A stretch of DNA of 64,000 bases from contig NZ_JARBHJ010000001.1 in the NCBI RefSeq assembly GCF_028864145.1, positions 62,001-126,000 of the forward strand, written 5' to 3'. Below, piece after piece: positions 7,819 to 17,432 of this stretch; the first letter of the stretch is position 1; each line of letters begins with the position of its first letter. The notes below the pieces were generated by a model. The model worked only from the letters and a program-made list of their open reading frames with translations, was not told where the DNA came from and did no database searches. The DNA comes from Actinotignum schaalii. GTDB taxonomy: Bacteria > Actinomycetota > Actinomycetes > Actinomycetales > Actinomycetaceae. Position numbers and translations under genes: made by a program.

Positions 7819-9246
7819 TCAGGGAATCGCATTCTCTCGGGTGCATACAGGCGCCAACTCGGTGCTTTGGGCGGTGGTGGGAGCGTGTGACGCGGATGCA
7901 TCGCCCTCCGGCTCCGCTTCAACTGCTGGGCTTTCGGATGAGGCGGCGGCTTCGGTATCACCACTGGTGGTGGATTCCGCGGCGCTCGCAGGCCCCTCAG
8001 CGTCGCTGGCGGTGCCGGCTGCAGCGCTCGCGGTGGCACTGGGAAGCGCATCCGGGCTACCTTCCGGGGGCAGGCCCACGAAAACGCCGTCGGCATTCTT
8101 CTCCGCACGTACCGGAACATCGCGGCGCAGTGCCTCCCACACGTAATCCGCGGAATCGGTGGCGACCACGCGGTTACCCGCCCACGCGAAAGGCATGGTC
8201 CAGAAACGAATATTGGCCGGATTGAGGGAGCGCAGCGAATTTGCCAGGCCCACAATATTGCTGATGGAGCCGATTTCCTGGGAGGTTTGCAGGGATTGGG
8301 TTGCGGCGTCGAGCAGGCGCATGAGGCGGGGGAAATCGGTGAGGAGATTGGAGCGGAGGGTCTCAGCGGCCACCGCGCTCACCAATTCGTGCTGGCGGCC
8401 GATGCGGGAAATATCCGAGCCGTCTCCCACGCTGTAGCGGGCCCGAGCCAGGGCCAGGGCCTGGGTGCCGTTGAGGAGGCGGCAACCGGAAGCGATATCG
8501 AGGCCGGCGCGTTCGTCGTACAGATCGTCCGCGAAGTACATGGGAACCCCGCCCAGAGCATCCACCGTAGAAATAAAGGAAGCGAAATCCACCACGATAT
8601 AACCGTTGAAAGTAATGCCGGTCATCTTGTGGAGGGTGGTCATGGTGCAGGCCGCCGCGCTGGCCACATCCCCGTACTGGCCGCCGATGGCGAAAGCGGA
8701 GTTGAACATCGTTTCTGGGGCGGGGCGGGTGGTGACCGTTTCCGAACCGCCCGAGGATGTACGGATCGTGCAGGAAGGAATATCCACGAGGGTATCGCGG
8801 GGCACGGAGACAATATCCACGCGGCTGCGATCAGCGCTGATATGCATGATCATGGTGGTATCCGCGCGCATCCCGCCGACTTCTCCCGACTCGCCGGCGT
8901 TATCAATATCGGAATCCCCGCTGCGCACATCGGAGCCGAGAATGAGGATATTGAGCGGGCGGCCCGCGGAAGGATCTACCGGTTCTGCCGCGGCGGCGGA
9001 AGGAACCAGGTCATCAATATCAGCCCGGGTGATATTTCCCTGGTAGCGCGCCCACGCGGACCACAGTGCCGTCCCGAAAGTGAGGAGGAGCGCGAGCAGC
9101 ACAAGCAGCACGACCCGCCACCACGAAGAGGTGCGGCGGCCCCCGATCAGATGCGCCGCGGCGCGTGAGTTTTTTGCCACTACCTCATCATAGGGGTTCG
9201 GGCGCGTCGCCCGCTGGAAGAAGCGCCGCACTGCGGTGTTAAGCAC
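7819..9246 (-). CDS. LytR-CpsA-Psr (LCP) family protein
   Basis: A second LCP ligase, 475 residues, first gene of the two-gene LCP operon. A cytoplasmic tail of about 40 residues precedes one membrane segment (about 43-64) and the LCP domain with LILGSDVRSGD, RADTTMIMHI and VSVPRDTLVDI. After the domain comes an Ala/Ser/Glu-rich C-terminal tail (last ~75 residues), which may be a wall-spanning or disordered segment. Having two LCP proteins suggests either redundant enzymes or two acceptor-donor pairs. The GTG at 9246 has no Shine-Dalgarno; a GTG 15 nt further in is an alternative. Confidence 0.92.
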   Translation of the reverse strand: MLNTAVRRFFQRATRPNPYDEVVAKNSRAAAHLIGGRRTSSWWRVVLLVLLALLLTFGTALWSAWARYQGNITRADIDDLVPSAAAAEPVDPSAGRPLNILILGSDVRSGDSDIDNAGESGEVGGMRADTTMIMHISADRSRVDIVSVPRDTLVDIPSCTIRTSSGGSETVTTRPAPETMFNSAFAIGGQYGDVASAAACTMTTLHKMTGITFNGYIVVDFASFISTVDALGGVPMYFADDLYDERAGLDIASGCRLLNGTQALALARARYSVGDGSDISRIGRQHELVSAVAAETLRSNLLTDFPRLMRLLDAATQSLQTSQEIGSISNIVGLANSLRSLNPANIRFWTMPFAWAGNRVVATDSADYVWEALRRDVPVRAEKNADGVFVGLPPEGSPDALPSATASAAAGTASDAEGPASAAESTTSGDTEAAASSESPAVEAEPEGDASASHAPTTAQSTELAPVCTRENAIP

Positions 9247-9277
9247 GGTGGCGCGGGCGGGAGGTGCGTGGCTCGGC

Positions 9278-9283
9278 TAGGCT
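9278..9283 (+). promoter_or_regulatory. -10 box for the GT2 gene, leaderless type
   Basis: TAGGCT ends 6 nt before the ATG at 9290. The surrounding GGCTAGGCTAGTGCC also gives a TAGCCT on the opposite strand, 33 nt before the divergent LCP gene, so the site may work in both directions. Confidence 0.55.
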
Positions 9284-9289
9284 AGTGCC

Positions 9290-10147
9290 ATGCGCATTCG
9301 TGTCATCACCGTGGCTTTTAATCCCGGGCCGGAACTGGAAGTTTTTCTCGCCTCCCTCCCGGCAGCCCTGCATGATGCCTACGAATGCATCATTGTGGAT
9401 AACGGTTCGGAGCACGGCGAAGTGGATCGGGTAGCCGCCGTGTACGGGGCGCAGGTGCTGCGCACCGGCGAAAATATCGGCTACGGGCGGGCCGCCAACC
9501 GCGGGGCCTGCGATTTCAGTGGGGAATGGTTGGTGGTGGCCAACCCCGATGTGGTCTTTACCCCCGGCTCCCTCGATGCCCTGGTACGCGGTGCGGAAAA
9601 CTTCCCGCGGGCCGGCGCCCTCGGTCCGCTGATCCGCACACCCGAAGGGGAGATTTATCCGTCGGCGCGGCAATTCCCGCGCATCGTTTCCGGGGTGGGG
9701 CACGCGCTGCTGGGGAATGTGTGGCCGAATAATCCCTTCTCCCGCTCCTACCGCTCCAATGCGGATGTCACCCGGGCTCATCCGGTGGACTGGCTTTCCG
9801 GCGCCTGCCTGCTGCTGCGGCGCGAAGCTTTCGAAGCCGTGGGTGGTTTCGATGATTCCTATTTCATGTTCTTTGAAGATGTGGCCTTGGGGGAGGCCCT
9901 GGCCCGGGCGAAGTGGCAATCGGTTTTCTTCCCCGCGGCGGAGGTTATCCATTCCCAGGGCGCCTCCTGGAAAGACCAGCCGGCTGCCATGCTGCGGGAA
10001 CATCACCGCAGCGCGGCGCACTATATCGATAGTGTCTACGCACGCCCCTGGCAGGCGCCGCTGCGCTGGGCGATCCGGGGTGGGCTCGCGCTGCGCGCCC
10101 AGATGCACGTGCGGGCGGCGCGCGCGGCGCGTCGTCGTTCCCGCTAA
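9290..10147 (+). CDS. GT2 glycosyltransferase, rhamnosyltransferase-like
   Basis: A 285-residue inverting GT-A fold enzyme. VITVAFNPGPEL, IIVDNGSEHG, RTGENIGYGRAANRG and VVANPDVVF follow the pattern of WbbL-type rhamnosyltransferases; DWLSGACLLLRR and MFFEDVALGEAL fit the acceptor/catalytic region (ED as likely base). It lacks membrane segments and should act on a lipid-linked acceptor at the inner face. In mycobacteria the WbbL homologue adds the linker rhamnose that joins glycan to peptidoglycan, and the neighbouring LCP ligases agree with such a role; this is inference. The gene stands alone on the plus strand. Confidence 0.82.
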   Translation: MRIRVITVAFNPGPELEVFLASLPAALHDAYECIIVDNGSEHGEVDRVAAVYGAQVLRTGENIGYGRAANRGACDFSGEWLVVANPDVVFTPGSLDALVRGAENFPRAGALGPLIRTPEGEIYPSARQFPRIVSGVGHALLGNVWPNNPFSRSYRSNADVTRAHPVDWLSGACLLLRREAFEAVGGFDDSYFMFFEDVALGEALARAKWQSVFFPAAEVIHSQGASWKDQPAAMLREHHRSAAHYIDSVYARPWQAPLRWAIRGGLALRAQMHVRAARAARRRSR

Positions 10148-10364
10148 CTAAAGCGTATTAAAATCAGAGTGGAGCTGCGAATATCCGCGAGGCGGCTCCA
10201 CACCGCGCTCCGTGGCCGCAATGATAATGACATTGATGTATTTTTATGAGGTTAAAGTAAAGCGGAGTTAAGGGTGTGAAAGTTGGGACTTTTGCCGTAA
10301 GGTAAGTCTGGAAGCTGCCCGCATGACTTCGTATCGTCACGGGCAGCGTGAACCGGAGGGAAAT

Positions 10365-12710
10365 ATGACCAAACGTCGCGGCCTTGTTCTTGGAACCGTG
10401 CTCGCAGTAGCGGGTGCCGGTCTTGCCGTCCCGATTGTGGGCTACGCTTTTGCCGAGAACGATGATGCACAGGGCAGTATTGTTATTCCACTCACCACGG
10501 AAGCGGGAGCCTTAACCACTACCGCCACCGCGCAGCTGGAGGAAACCGTGGAGGGCACGCCCGGCTCCGGCAAGGAAGCTGAGCCGCGCGAGACATCGCA
10601 ACCCAGCGAGGAATCCGAAGCCACCCGGGAAGCGAGTGCCGCCCGCGCGGGCGCCGTCGTACCGAATGCGGTGCGTGCCCACGCGCTGCGCGCAGACAAT
10701 AGCGGTGCTGAAAACGCGGAGGCAGAGAAGGAAGCCGGACCGGGAACGGACGCGGGCAACACCGCAACCGGTGCTGAGCTGGGTGATAGCTACGCGGTAT
10801 TTACCAGTCCGGTGCGGGTGGACGAGCCTTTCGCGGTGGCGGGGCTGACCTGGAACCGCGGCGAAACGCTACCCGAGGGTGCCTCCATTGAAATGCGCAC
10901 CCTGGACGGGCAGCAGTGGTCGGATTGGTACGAAGTGGGCGAGGAATCGCAAACTGAGCGCGAACGGCCCGGAACGGAATATAACGTCTCCGGGGAATCC
11001 ACCGGCATTCAGGTGCGTATCACCCAGGGCGAGGGTCCGCTGCCCGCAGGCCTGCGCATCGATATCGCCTATACCGCCGAGGGTGATACCGTCGAGGTGG
11101 AGGAGGCCGAAACTGCGCCGATTCTGCCCGAACGCGGCACCGAAACCGATCCGGTGGTCAATCCCGAAGAGGGCGAAGAAGAAATTCCGGCCGTGGGTGC
11201 GTCGCTTTCCGCCGCACGCGCCGGGGGCACCCTCGAGCAGGGCAGCGTGGTTGCGAACGGCCTGCTGCCCACCTCCCGCGATTGGACCAACCGCATCGGC
11301 ACCCGCGGGATCCATACCCGGGCCGATTGGGGTGCGGATCGTTCCCTCATGACCTGGCCGGTGGAATACGCACCCTTCCAGGGGATGGTTATCCATCACA
11401 CCGCCGGCTCGAATAATTACAGCCAGGCCGGAGTGCCGAACGTTATCCGCGGAATTTACGCTTTCCATGCCGTCACCCGCGATTGGGGCGATATTGGTTA
11501 TAACGTGATCGTCGATAAATACGGCGGGAAGTGGGAAGGTCGCTACGGCACGCTGCAATCCCAGGACGGCACCATGGCCATTGGTGCGCACGCCGCCGGG
11601 CGTAATACCGGCACGATGGGCGTCTCCGTGCTCGGCACATTTACCGCGGATCACCGCCCCTCGCAAACTATTCTCAACACCCTCGCGGATGTGGCCGGCT
11701 GGAAATTCGCGCTCGCGGGCCTGGATCCGCGCGGCACCACCTCGCTGACCATCCCGCAGCGCAATAATTCGGCGCGTTACCGTTCCGGTGAAGCTATGCC
11801 GCGTATTGTGGGGCACCGCGATGTGGGCAACACTTCCTGCCCGGGCACGATCTACGATTCCATCGGTTCCATTCGTGAGAACGCCTACCGTATCTATACG
11901 CAATTGCGTTCCGGTGGTGGTACGACGACGCAGCCCGCGCCGCGCCCCACCCAGCCACCGGCACCGCGCCCGCCCGCCCCGCCGGCTCCCGCGCCGAGCA
12001 ACCCGCGGCCCTCCTCCCGCGTGGCGCCTTTCCCGCCGCGCTTCTTCCTCGCTAATGGCTGGGGACGCACCGCCGATATTGTGATGGACTACGGCCTGCG
12101 CGGCGATGAAATCCTCACCGGCGACTGGAACGGCGACGGGCGCGATACCCTGGCGATTCGCCGCTCCAATATTTTCCACGTGCGCGATAACCTCACCTCC
12201 GGGGTTGCCACCCGGGTCTTTAGCTTCGGGCGCGCCGGCGATGAAGTCTATGTGGGCGATTGGAACGGGGACGGCGTGGACACCTTCGCGGTGCGGCGCG
12301 GCAACCTGCTCCTCGTGCGCAATTCCCTCACGTCCGGCCCGGCCGATGCGGTTTACTGCTTCGGTAACCCGGGGGATACCTGGCTGGTGGGCGATTGGAA
12401 CGGGGATGGCGTGGACACCCTGGCGGTGCGGCGCGGCAATGTCTTTGTCTTTACGGATAACCTTGCCACCAGCGCAGTTTCCGCGGAAATGGCCTACGGG
12501 AACCCGGGTGACGAGGTGCTCGCCGCGAAGATTGAGCCCCAACGCTCCACCCTCGTGGTGCGCCGCGGGAATGTATACGTGGTGCGCGGTCCGCTCAGCG
12601 GCCCGGAAGTAGTAGAAGATGTTACGTACGGGCGCCACAGCGATATGGTCATTTTCGGTGATTGGGATGGCCAGGGGGGCCAGACCCTCGGGGTGGTGCG
12701 CTCGCGGTAA
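10365..12710 (+). CDS. secreted N-acetylmuramoyl-L-alanine amidase with FG-GAP-like repeats
   Basis: A 781-residue exported peptidoglycan amidase that should cleave the MurNAc-L-Ala bond. A signal peptide (1-30, cleavage after AFA) is followed by a Glu/Ala-rich region, a domain of about 130-250, and an amidase_2/PGRP domain at about 325-525. The zinc ligands are H344 (VIHHTAG), H484 (GHRDVG) and C492 (TSCPG); the 8-residue spacing of the last two equals that in T7 lysozyme. A Pro-rich linker leads to five C-terminal repeats of about 50 residues with the signature GDWNGDGVDTLAVRRGN; the fourth is degenerate. The start at 10365 is fixed by GGAGGG 5 nt upstream; an earlier in-frame ATG at 10323 has none. 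The same repeat type recurs in the gene at 15366. Confidence 0.93.
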   Translation: MTKRRGLVLGTVLAVAGAGLAVPIVGYAFAENDDAQGSIVIPLTTEAGALTTTATAQLEETVEGTPGSGKEAEPRETSQPSEESEATREASAARAGAVVPNAVRAHALRADNSGAENAEAEKEAGPGTDAGNTATGAELGDSYAVFTSPVRVDEPFAVAGLTWNRGETLPEGASIEMRTLDGQQWSDWYEVGEESQTERERPGTEYNVSGESTGIQVRITQGEGPLPAGLRIDIAYTAEGDTVEVEEAETAPILPERGTETDPVVNPEEGEEEIPAVGASLSAARAGGTLEQGSVVANGLLPTSRDWTNRIGTRGIHTRADWGADRSLMTWPVEYAPFQGMVIHHTAGSNNYSQAGVPNVIRGIYAFHAVTRDWGDIGYNVIVDKYGGKWEGRYGTLQSQDGTMAIGAHAAGRNTGTMGVSVLGTFTADHRPSQTILNTLADVAGWKFALAGLDPRGTTSLTIPQRNNSARYRSGEAMPRIVGHRDVGNTSCPGTIYDSIGSIRENAYRIYTQLRSGGGTTTQPAPRPTQPPAPRPPAPPAPAPSNPRPSSRVAPFPPRFFLANGWGRTADIVMDYGLRGDEILTGDWNGDGRDTLAIRRSNIFHVRDNLTSGVATRVFSFGRAGDEVYVGDWNGDGVDTFAVRRGNLLLVRNSLTSGPADAVYCFGNPGDTWLVGDWNGDGVDTLAVRRGNVFVFTDNLATSAVSAEMAYGNPGDEVLAAKIEPQRSTLVVRRGNVYVVRGPLSGPEVVEDVTYGRHSDMVIFGDWDGQGGQTLGVVRSR

Positions 12711-12733
12711 GGCGAGAGCACCAGCCTTACAAG

Positions 12734-12783
12734 GTACGGGCCGGGGAAACTTCGCTGCGACGCGAGTATCCCCGGCCCGTTAC
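12734..12783. terminator. bidirectional hairpin between amidase and ugd
   Basis: ACGGGCCGGGGA at 12736-12747 and TCCCCGGCCCGT at 12769-12780 form a perfect 12-bp stem. An inner stem (ACTTCGC with GCGAGT) extends it. It lies between two convergent genes and can serve both. There is no T-tract on either side. Confidence 0.7.
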
Positions 12784-12824
12784 GTATAAGTACGTAGATG
12801 CAGTGCGCGCTGTGCCCGAGCGCG

Positions 12825-13991
12825 CTAGTCCCGCCCGAAAATATCGCGGGTGAGCACCGGCGTGGAGGTTTCCGGCATGGTGCCGTCCAGGCGATTCGTG
12901 ATGATCACGTCCGCGCGATCCTGGAATTCCTCCCAGGAATCCAGAACCGGAATATCCCCGAGGGCGCCCGGCACCAGTGCCGGATCGTAAACGAGCACTC
13001 CCACACCGCGCGCGTGCAACTGCGCCGCGAGGCTCAGAGCGGCCGAAGCCCGGTGATTATCCGAACCTGATTTCATCGCGACCTTATAGATGCCCACCGT
13101 GGTGTAGCCGGCCGAGGCGAGGCGGCTAGCGAGGAATTCAATTCGGGTGTCATTGGATTCCACGATCGCGGACATGAGATTTTCGGGCACGCCCTGGAAG
13201 TCCGCGCGTAATTCCTTGGTGTCCTTGGGCAGGCAGTAGCCGCCGTAACCGAAAGAGGGATTATTGTAATGATCCCCGATGCGCGGATCCAGACCCACCC
13301 CGCGGATAATCTCCGCGGCGTTGAGGCCGCGCGCCAGCGCGAAAGAATCAAGCTCATTGAAATATGCGACCCGCATAGCCAGATAGGTATTGGAGAAGAG
13401 CTTGATAGCTTCGGCTTCCCGGGTTCCCACCTGGATAATCGGGACGTCGCGCGCCTCGGCTCCCTCGCTTAGCAACTGGGCAAAGTGGGCGGCTGCGGCG
13501 TCGTCGCCCGAAACAACAATGCGGGACGGGTTGAGATTATCTTGCAGCGCTTTACCCTCACGTAAAAACTCCGGGGAAAAGACGATGCGGAGTTGCGGGA
13601 ACGTTTCTTGCATCCGCGCGGTAAAACCGATGGGGATAGTGGATTTAATAACGACGACGGCGCTGGGATTCGCCTCAGCTACCTGCGCGATTGCACTCTC
13701 CACCGAGGCCGTATCGAAGGCATTGGTCTCCGTATCATAATCGGTGGGGGTGGCGATAACGGCGTAGTCAGCACCCGCCAGGGCCTCAATATTTGAGGTG
13801 GTAGCACGCAGCGAAAGAGGCTTGGTAGCGAGGAACTCTTCGATTCTGGCATCCTGGATCGGGGAGGTGCGGGCGTTAATCGCATCCACTTTCGCGGGAT
13901 TCAGATCCGATCCGACAACATCGTGGTGTTGGGCAAGAAGGACGGCGTTGGCCAAGCCCACGTAGCCCAGCCCGATCACAGCAATCTGCAT
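12825..13991 (-). CDS. ugd: UDP-glucose 6-dehydrogenase
   Basis: Oxidises UDP-glucose to UDP-glucuronate with two NAD+ in the cytoplasm, giving a precursor for acidic surface polysaccharides. The 388-residue protein matches the short (E. coli Ugd-like) class. The NAD-binding motif is GLGYVGLANA at the N-terminus. The catalytic cysteine is C253 in GYGGYCLPKDTKE, and FSPEFLREGKAL and KLFSNTYLAMRVAYFNE supply other active-site residues. All key residues are present. AGGAG lies 4 nt before the ATG. It is a single-gene unit with its own promoter and terminator hairpins on both sides. Confidence 0.95.
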   Translation of the reverse strand: MQIAVIGLGYVGLANAVLLAQHHDVVGSDLNPAKVDAINARTSPIQDARIEEFLATKPLSLRATTSNIEALAGADYAVIATPTDYDTETNAFDTASVESAIAQVAEANPSAVVVIKSTIPIGFTARMQETFPQLRIVFSPEFLREGKALQDNLNPSRIVVSGDDAAAAHFAQLLSEGAEARDVPIIQVGTREAEAIKLFSNTYLAMRVAYFNELDSFALARGLNAAEIIRGVGLDPRIGDHYNNPSFGYGGYCLPKDTKELRADFQGVPENLMSAIVESNDTRIEFLASRLASAGYTTVGIYKVAMKSGSDNHRASAALSLAAQLHARGVGVLVYDPALVPGALGDIPVLDSWEEFQDRADVIITNRLDGTMPETSTPVLTRDIFGRD

Positions 13992-14018
13992 GATGCTCCT
14001 AGCTCTTGGGTTGCGTAC

Positions 14019-14024
14019 AGTATA
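14019..14024 (-). promoter_or_regulatory. -10 box for ugd
   Basis: On the minus strand TATACT lies 27 nt upstream of the ugd ATG, leaving a short leader that holds the AGGAG ribosome-binding site. No clear -35 hexamer is seen. Confidence 0.55.
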
Positions 14025-14088
14025 GCCGGCCTGCCGCGCCCGGGCCGGTGGGACACGGAGAAACGCGCGGGTAGGCTTCCACGAATAG

Positions 14089-14154
14089 CGCTGCCCCGCT
14101 CGCGCTCCGGGGCACTCACGGTGCCAAGCGGAGAATGATGCGAGCGGGGCAGCG
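14089..14154 (-). terminator. long nested hairpin after rfbB
   Basis: A perfect 15-bp inverted repeat (14089-14103 and 14140-14154, core CTGCCCCGCTCGC) encloses two smaller stems, CTCCG/CGGAG and GGCAC/GTGCC. It starts 15 nt after the rfbB stop and is the likely rfbB terminator. Its size and nesting are greater than needed for a simple terminator. Confidence 0.75.
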
Positions 14155-14168
14155 GCACAGACGGCGCT

Positions 14169-15248
<1,080 letters not shown>

Positions 15249-15365
15249 TCAGAGGCGATCTCCACTATTGTGCCCCCTGTAGGGTTTAGGCTGGAACTAT
15301 CGTCCACGCATCGCGGCCTGGGCCCATCCACCATGCCGGGGCGCGAACAACCCGAGGAGGTTCTC

Positions 15366-16637
15366 TTGGAGAGGTATTCACACGCGCGTAACCGCACCGC
15401 AGCGTTGCTGCTTGGCATCATCGCAGTGCTGGCGCTTATCGTGAGCTCGCTGGGGCTCATGCCGGCAGCGCAGGGCACTCCCGCGCTGGACGAGGGTGCA
15501 GGGAACTACTATTTCTTCAAAAACTCTCTTACCTCGGGTAAAGCCGACGTGGAGATGTCCTACGGGCGGCATACCGATGTGGTATTTTCCGGGGATTGGA
15601 ACGGCGATGGCCGCGACACCCTCGGCGTGAACCGTGGCTCTGATTTCTATATGAAAAACAACTTCTTGTCCGGAGATGCGGATATCCACTTTAAATTCGG
15701 GCTGCCCACCGACCAATTCCTTATCGGTAATTGGGATGCGGTGGTGGGCGATACCGTTCTTATTCGCCGCGGCAATACATATTTCGTGCGCAATGAGCTC
15801 ACCACCGGGGGCGGGGAACATACCTTCACCTTCGGTGAGCCCGATGATGAAGTGATCGCGGGGGATTGGAACGGGGACGGCACCGATACCCTCGCTATTC
15901 GGCGCGGCAATATGTTCTACGTCAGCAATGTTCTTGATGATGACGAGAATTTCACGGTTTTCTCTTTCGGGCGCCACGGGGATACCGTTCTGGTCGGTGA
16001 CTGGGATGGCGATGGTATCGATAGTTTCGCGGTGCGCCGCGGCAATATGTACTACGTCAATAATTCCACTGTTTCCGGTGGGGATGCCTCCACGGAGTTC
16101 TCCTACGGGCGCCACGGAGATAACGTGCTGGTGGGTGACTGGGACCGCGATGGTGTAGACACCCTGGCGGTGCGCCGCGATTACGTACCGCCGGCCCCCA
16201 ATAGTCAGCGCCCGCCCAACCTTGGTCCCAATTCCGGCGGATACCCCATTCTGGTCTACGGAACATTACGTCAGGGCGAAGAAGCTGCCTACGTTGTTAA
16301 TAACTACTCCGGGATCAAAGAAAGCTCCGTGCCGGATTATGAACTGTGGATCACCGGTCCGCGGTGGAATCCGTGGCCGTGGGCCCTGCCCGGCCCGCAC
16401 GGGCTGCGCGGGGATCTCCTCACGTATGGACCGTGGAATTATGACGCAAAAATGGCGCAAATGGATGATTGGGAAGGTTATGTTCCGGGCGGGAACCCCA
16501 ACCACATGAATTACACCCGTGACCTTGTTACCACCGTAGACGGGCCGGCGTGGATGTACGTGGCAACCACATGGCGGCAGGATTTCGCGCGGCGCTGGGG
16601 CTACGTGGTACCCCACGGCGATTTCCACCGCTTCTAA
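15366..16637 (+). CDS. secreted FG-GAP-like repeat protein with C-terminal gamma-glutamylcyclotransferase-like domain
   Basis: A 423-residue exported protein in two parts. After a signal peptide (about 1-37) come five repeats (about 50-275) with signatures such as GDWNGDGTDTLAIRRGN, closely like those of the amidase at 10365. The C-terminal 135 residues (about 290-423) look like the AIG2/gamma-glutamylcyclotransferase fold: YGTLRQG at 298-304 is the substrate-binding signature, and DDWEGY places E370 where the catalytic Glu of this fold lies, followed by NYTRDLV. In cells this fold releases 5-oxoproline from gamma-glutamyl peptides or isopeptides. Export of such a domain suggests a cell-wall or peptide substrate, which is inference. 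The TTG at 15366 is chosen because GAGGAGG lies 5 nt upstream; an ATG at 15333 has no such site. Confidence 0.8.
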   Translation: MERYSHARNRTAALLLGIIAVLALIVSSLGLMPAAQGTPALDEGAGNYYFFKNSLTSGKADVEMSYGRHTDVVFSGDWNGDGRDTLGVNRGSDFYMKNNFLSGDADIHFKFGLPTDQFLIGNWDAVVGDTVLIRRGNTYFVRNELTTGGGEHTFTFGEPDDEVIAGDWNGDGTDTLAIRRGNMFYVSNVLDDDENFTVFSFGRHGDTVLVGDWDGDGIDSFAVRRGNMYYVNNSTVSGGDASTEFSYGRHGDNVLVGDWDRDGVDTLAVRRDYVPPAPNSQRPPNLGPNSGGYPILVYGTLRQGEEAAYVVNNYSGIKESSVPDYELWITGPRWNPWPWALPGPHGLRGDLLTYGPWNYDAKMAQMDDWEGYVPGGNPNHMNYTRDLVTTVDGPAWMYVATTWRQDFARRWGYVVPHGDFHRF

Positions 16638-16670
16638 GAACGCGTGGTGAGGAAAAGGAAAGATAACGAG

Positions 16671-17423
16671 ATGACGCACAGTATTCACACCGCACAACCC
16701 GCACTTTCGTCCGGGCGTGACAGGCGCGCGAACCGGTGGACCATCGGACATGCGCTCGTTGGGCTGAGCCTAGCCGCGCTCACGGGTCTGAGTGGCTGCG
16801 CGAGCACCGCGGTGGGTGATCCCGATCCGGTCACCCCCATTCCGGTGGCGAGCGCGGCGCCCGGCGGCGCTGCGACCAGCGGGAACGGCTCCGGGACTGC
16901 GCAGGAACGCGCCGCGGTTAATGATGGGGCGGAAGGGGGCCGCCCGGTTGCGATTGCTCCGAGCGGGGACGTGGAAGCTCAGCTTGGGGTGCCGGTAGGT
17001 CTTTCGGTCGACGGCGCCACTCGGGCTGCGTTCACCCTGACTGTCACGGATATTGCACGGGCGCAGGAGTGCCCCTCACGCATCGCGGAACCAGCGGTGG
17101 TCACTGCCGAGAACGGCACTTTCCTCGTGGTTGATCTCAATGCGCAGATGGCAGCCGATTATGCCGCGTACGACCCGGATGCTCCCTTCCTCACCCTGGA
17201 TCGGGATGCCTTCCACCTCACGGACCAGGATGGAAATATCCAGGAAGATAGCCACTCGGTGGCATCGTACGCGTGCTATCCCGCCGCGGAACGGGTAACC
17301 CCCTTTATCAATCCGGGAGAAAGCGCGGCCGGCAAGGTGGTCCTGGAAACCTCCCTGGAGCACGGCTATCTGGTCTACAACCCCTGGGGTGTTCCGGGTT
17401 CGGGGTGGCGCTGGGCTTTCTAA
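16671..17423 (+). CDS. lipoprotein with DUF4352-like domain
   Basis: A 250-residue predicted lipoprotein. The signal sequence is unusually long on the cytoplasmic side (about 25 residues) before the hydrophobic core, and ends with the lipobox LSGC, giving lipidated C43. A Gly/Ala-rich linker leads to an immunoglobulin-like domain (about 105-250) resembling DUF4352, with LTVTDIARAQE, TFLVVDLNAQ and the NPGESAAGKVV turn. Two cysteines in this domain (in AQECPS and YACYP) may form a disulfide outside the cell. It starts 33 nt after the cyclotransferase-like gene and is probably in one operon with it. The ligand or partner is unknown. Confidence 0.72.
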   Translation: MTHSIHTAQPALSSGRDRRANRWTIGHALVGLSLAALTGLSGCASTAVGDPDPVTPIPVASAAPGGAATSGNGSGTAQERAAVNDGAEGGRPVAIAPSGDVEAQLGVPVGLSVDGATRAAFTLTVTDIARAQECPSRIAEPAVVTAENGTFLVVDLNAQMAADYAAYDPDAPFLTLDRDAFHLTDQDGNIQEDSHSVASYACYPAAERVTPFINPGESAAGKVVLETSLEHGYLVYNPWGVPGSGWRWAF

Positions 17424-17432
17424 GCGCCGCTC

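Noticed and set aside
10869-12638. 589-codon minus-strand open frame opposite the amidase gene
   Set aside because: The amidase reading has a signal peptide, zinc ligands and repeats; the antisense frame has none of these, and its repeats are only the shadow of the FG-GAP-like units.
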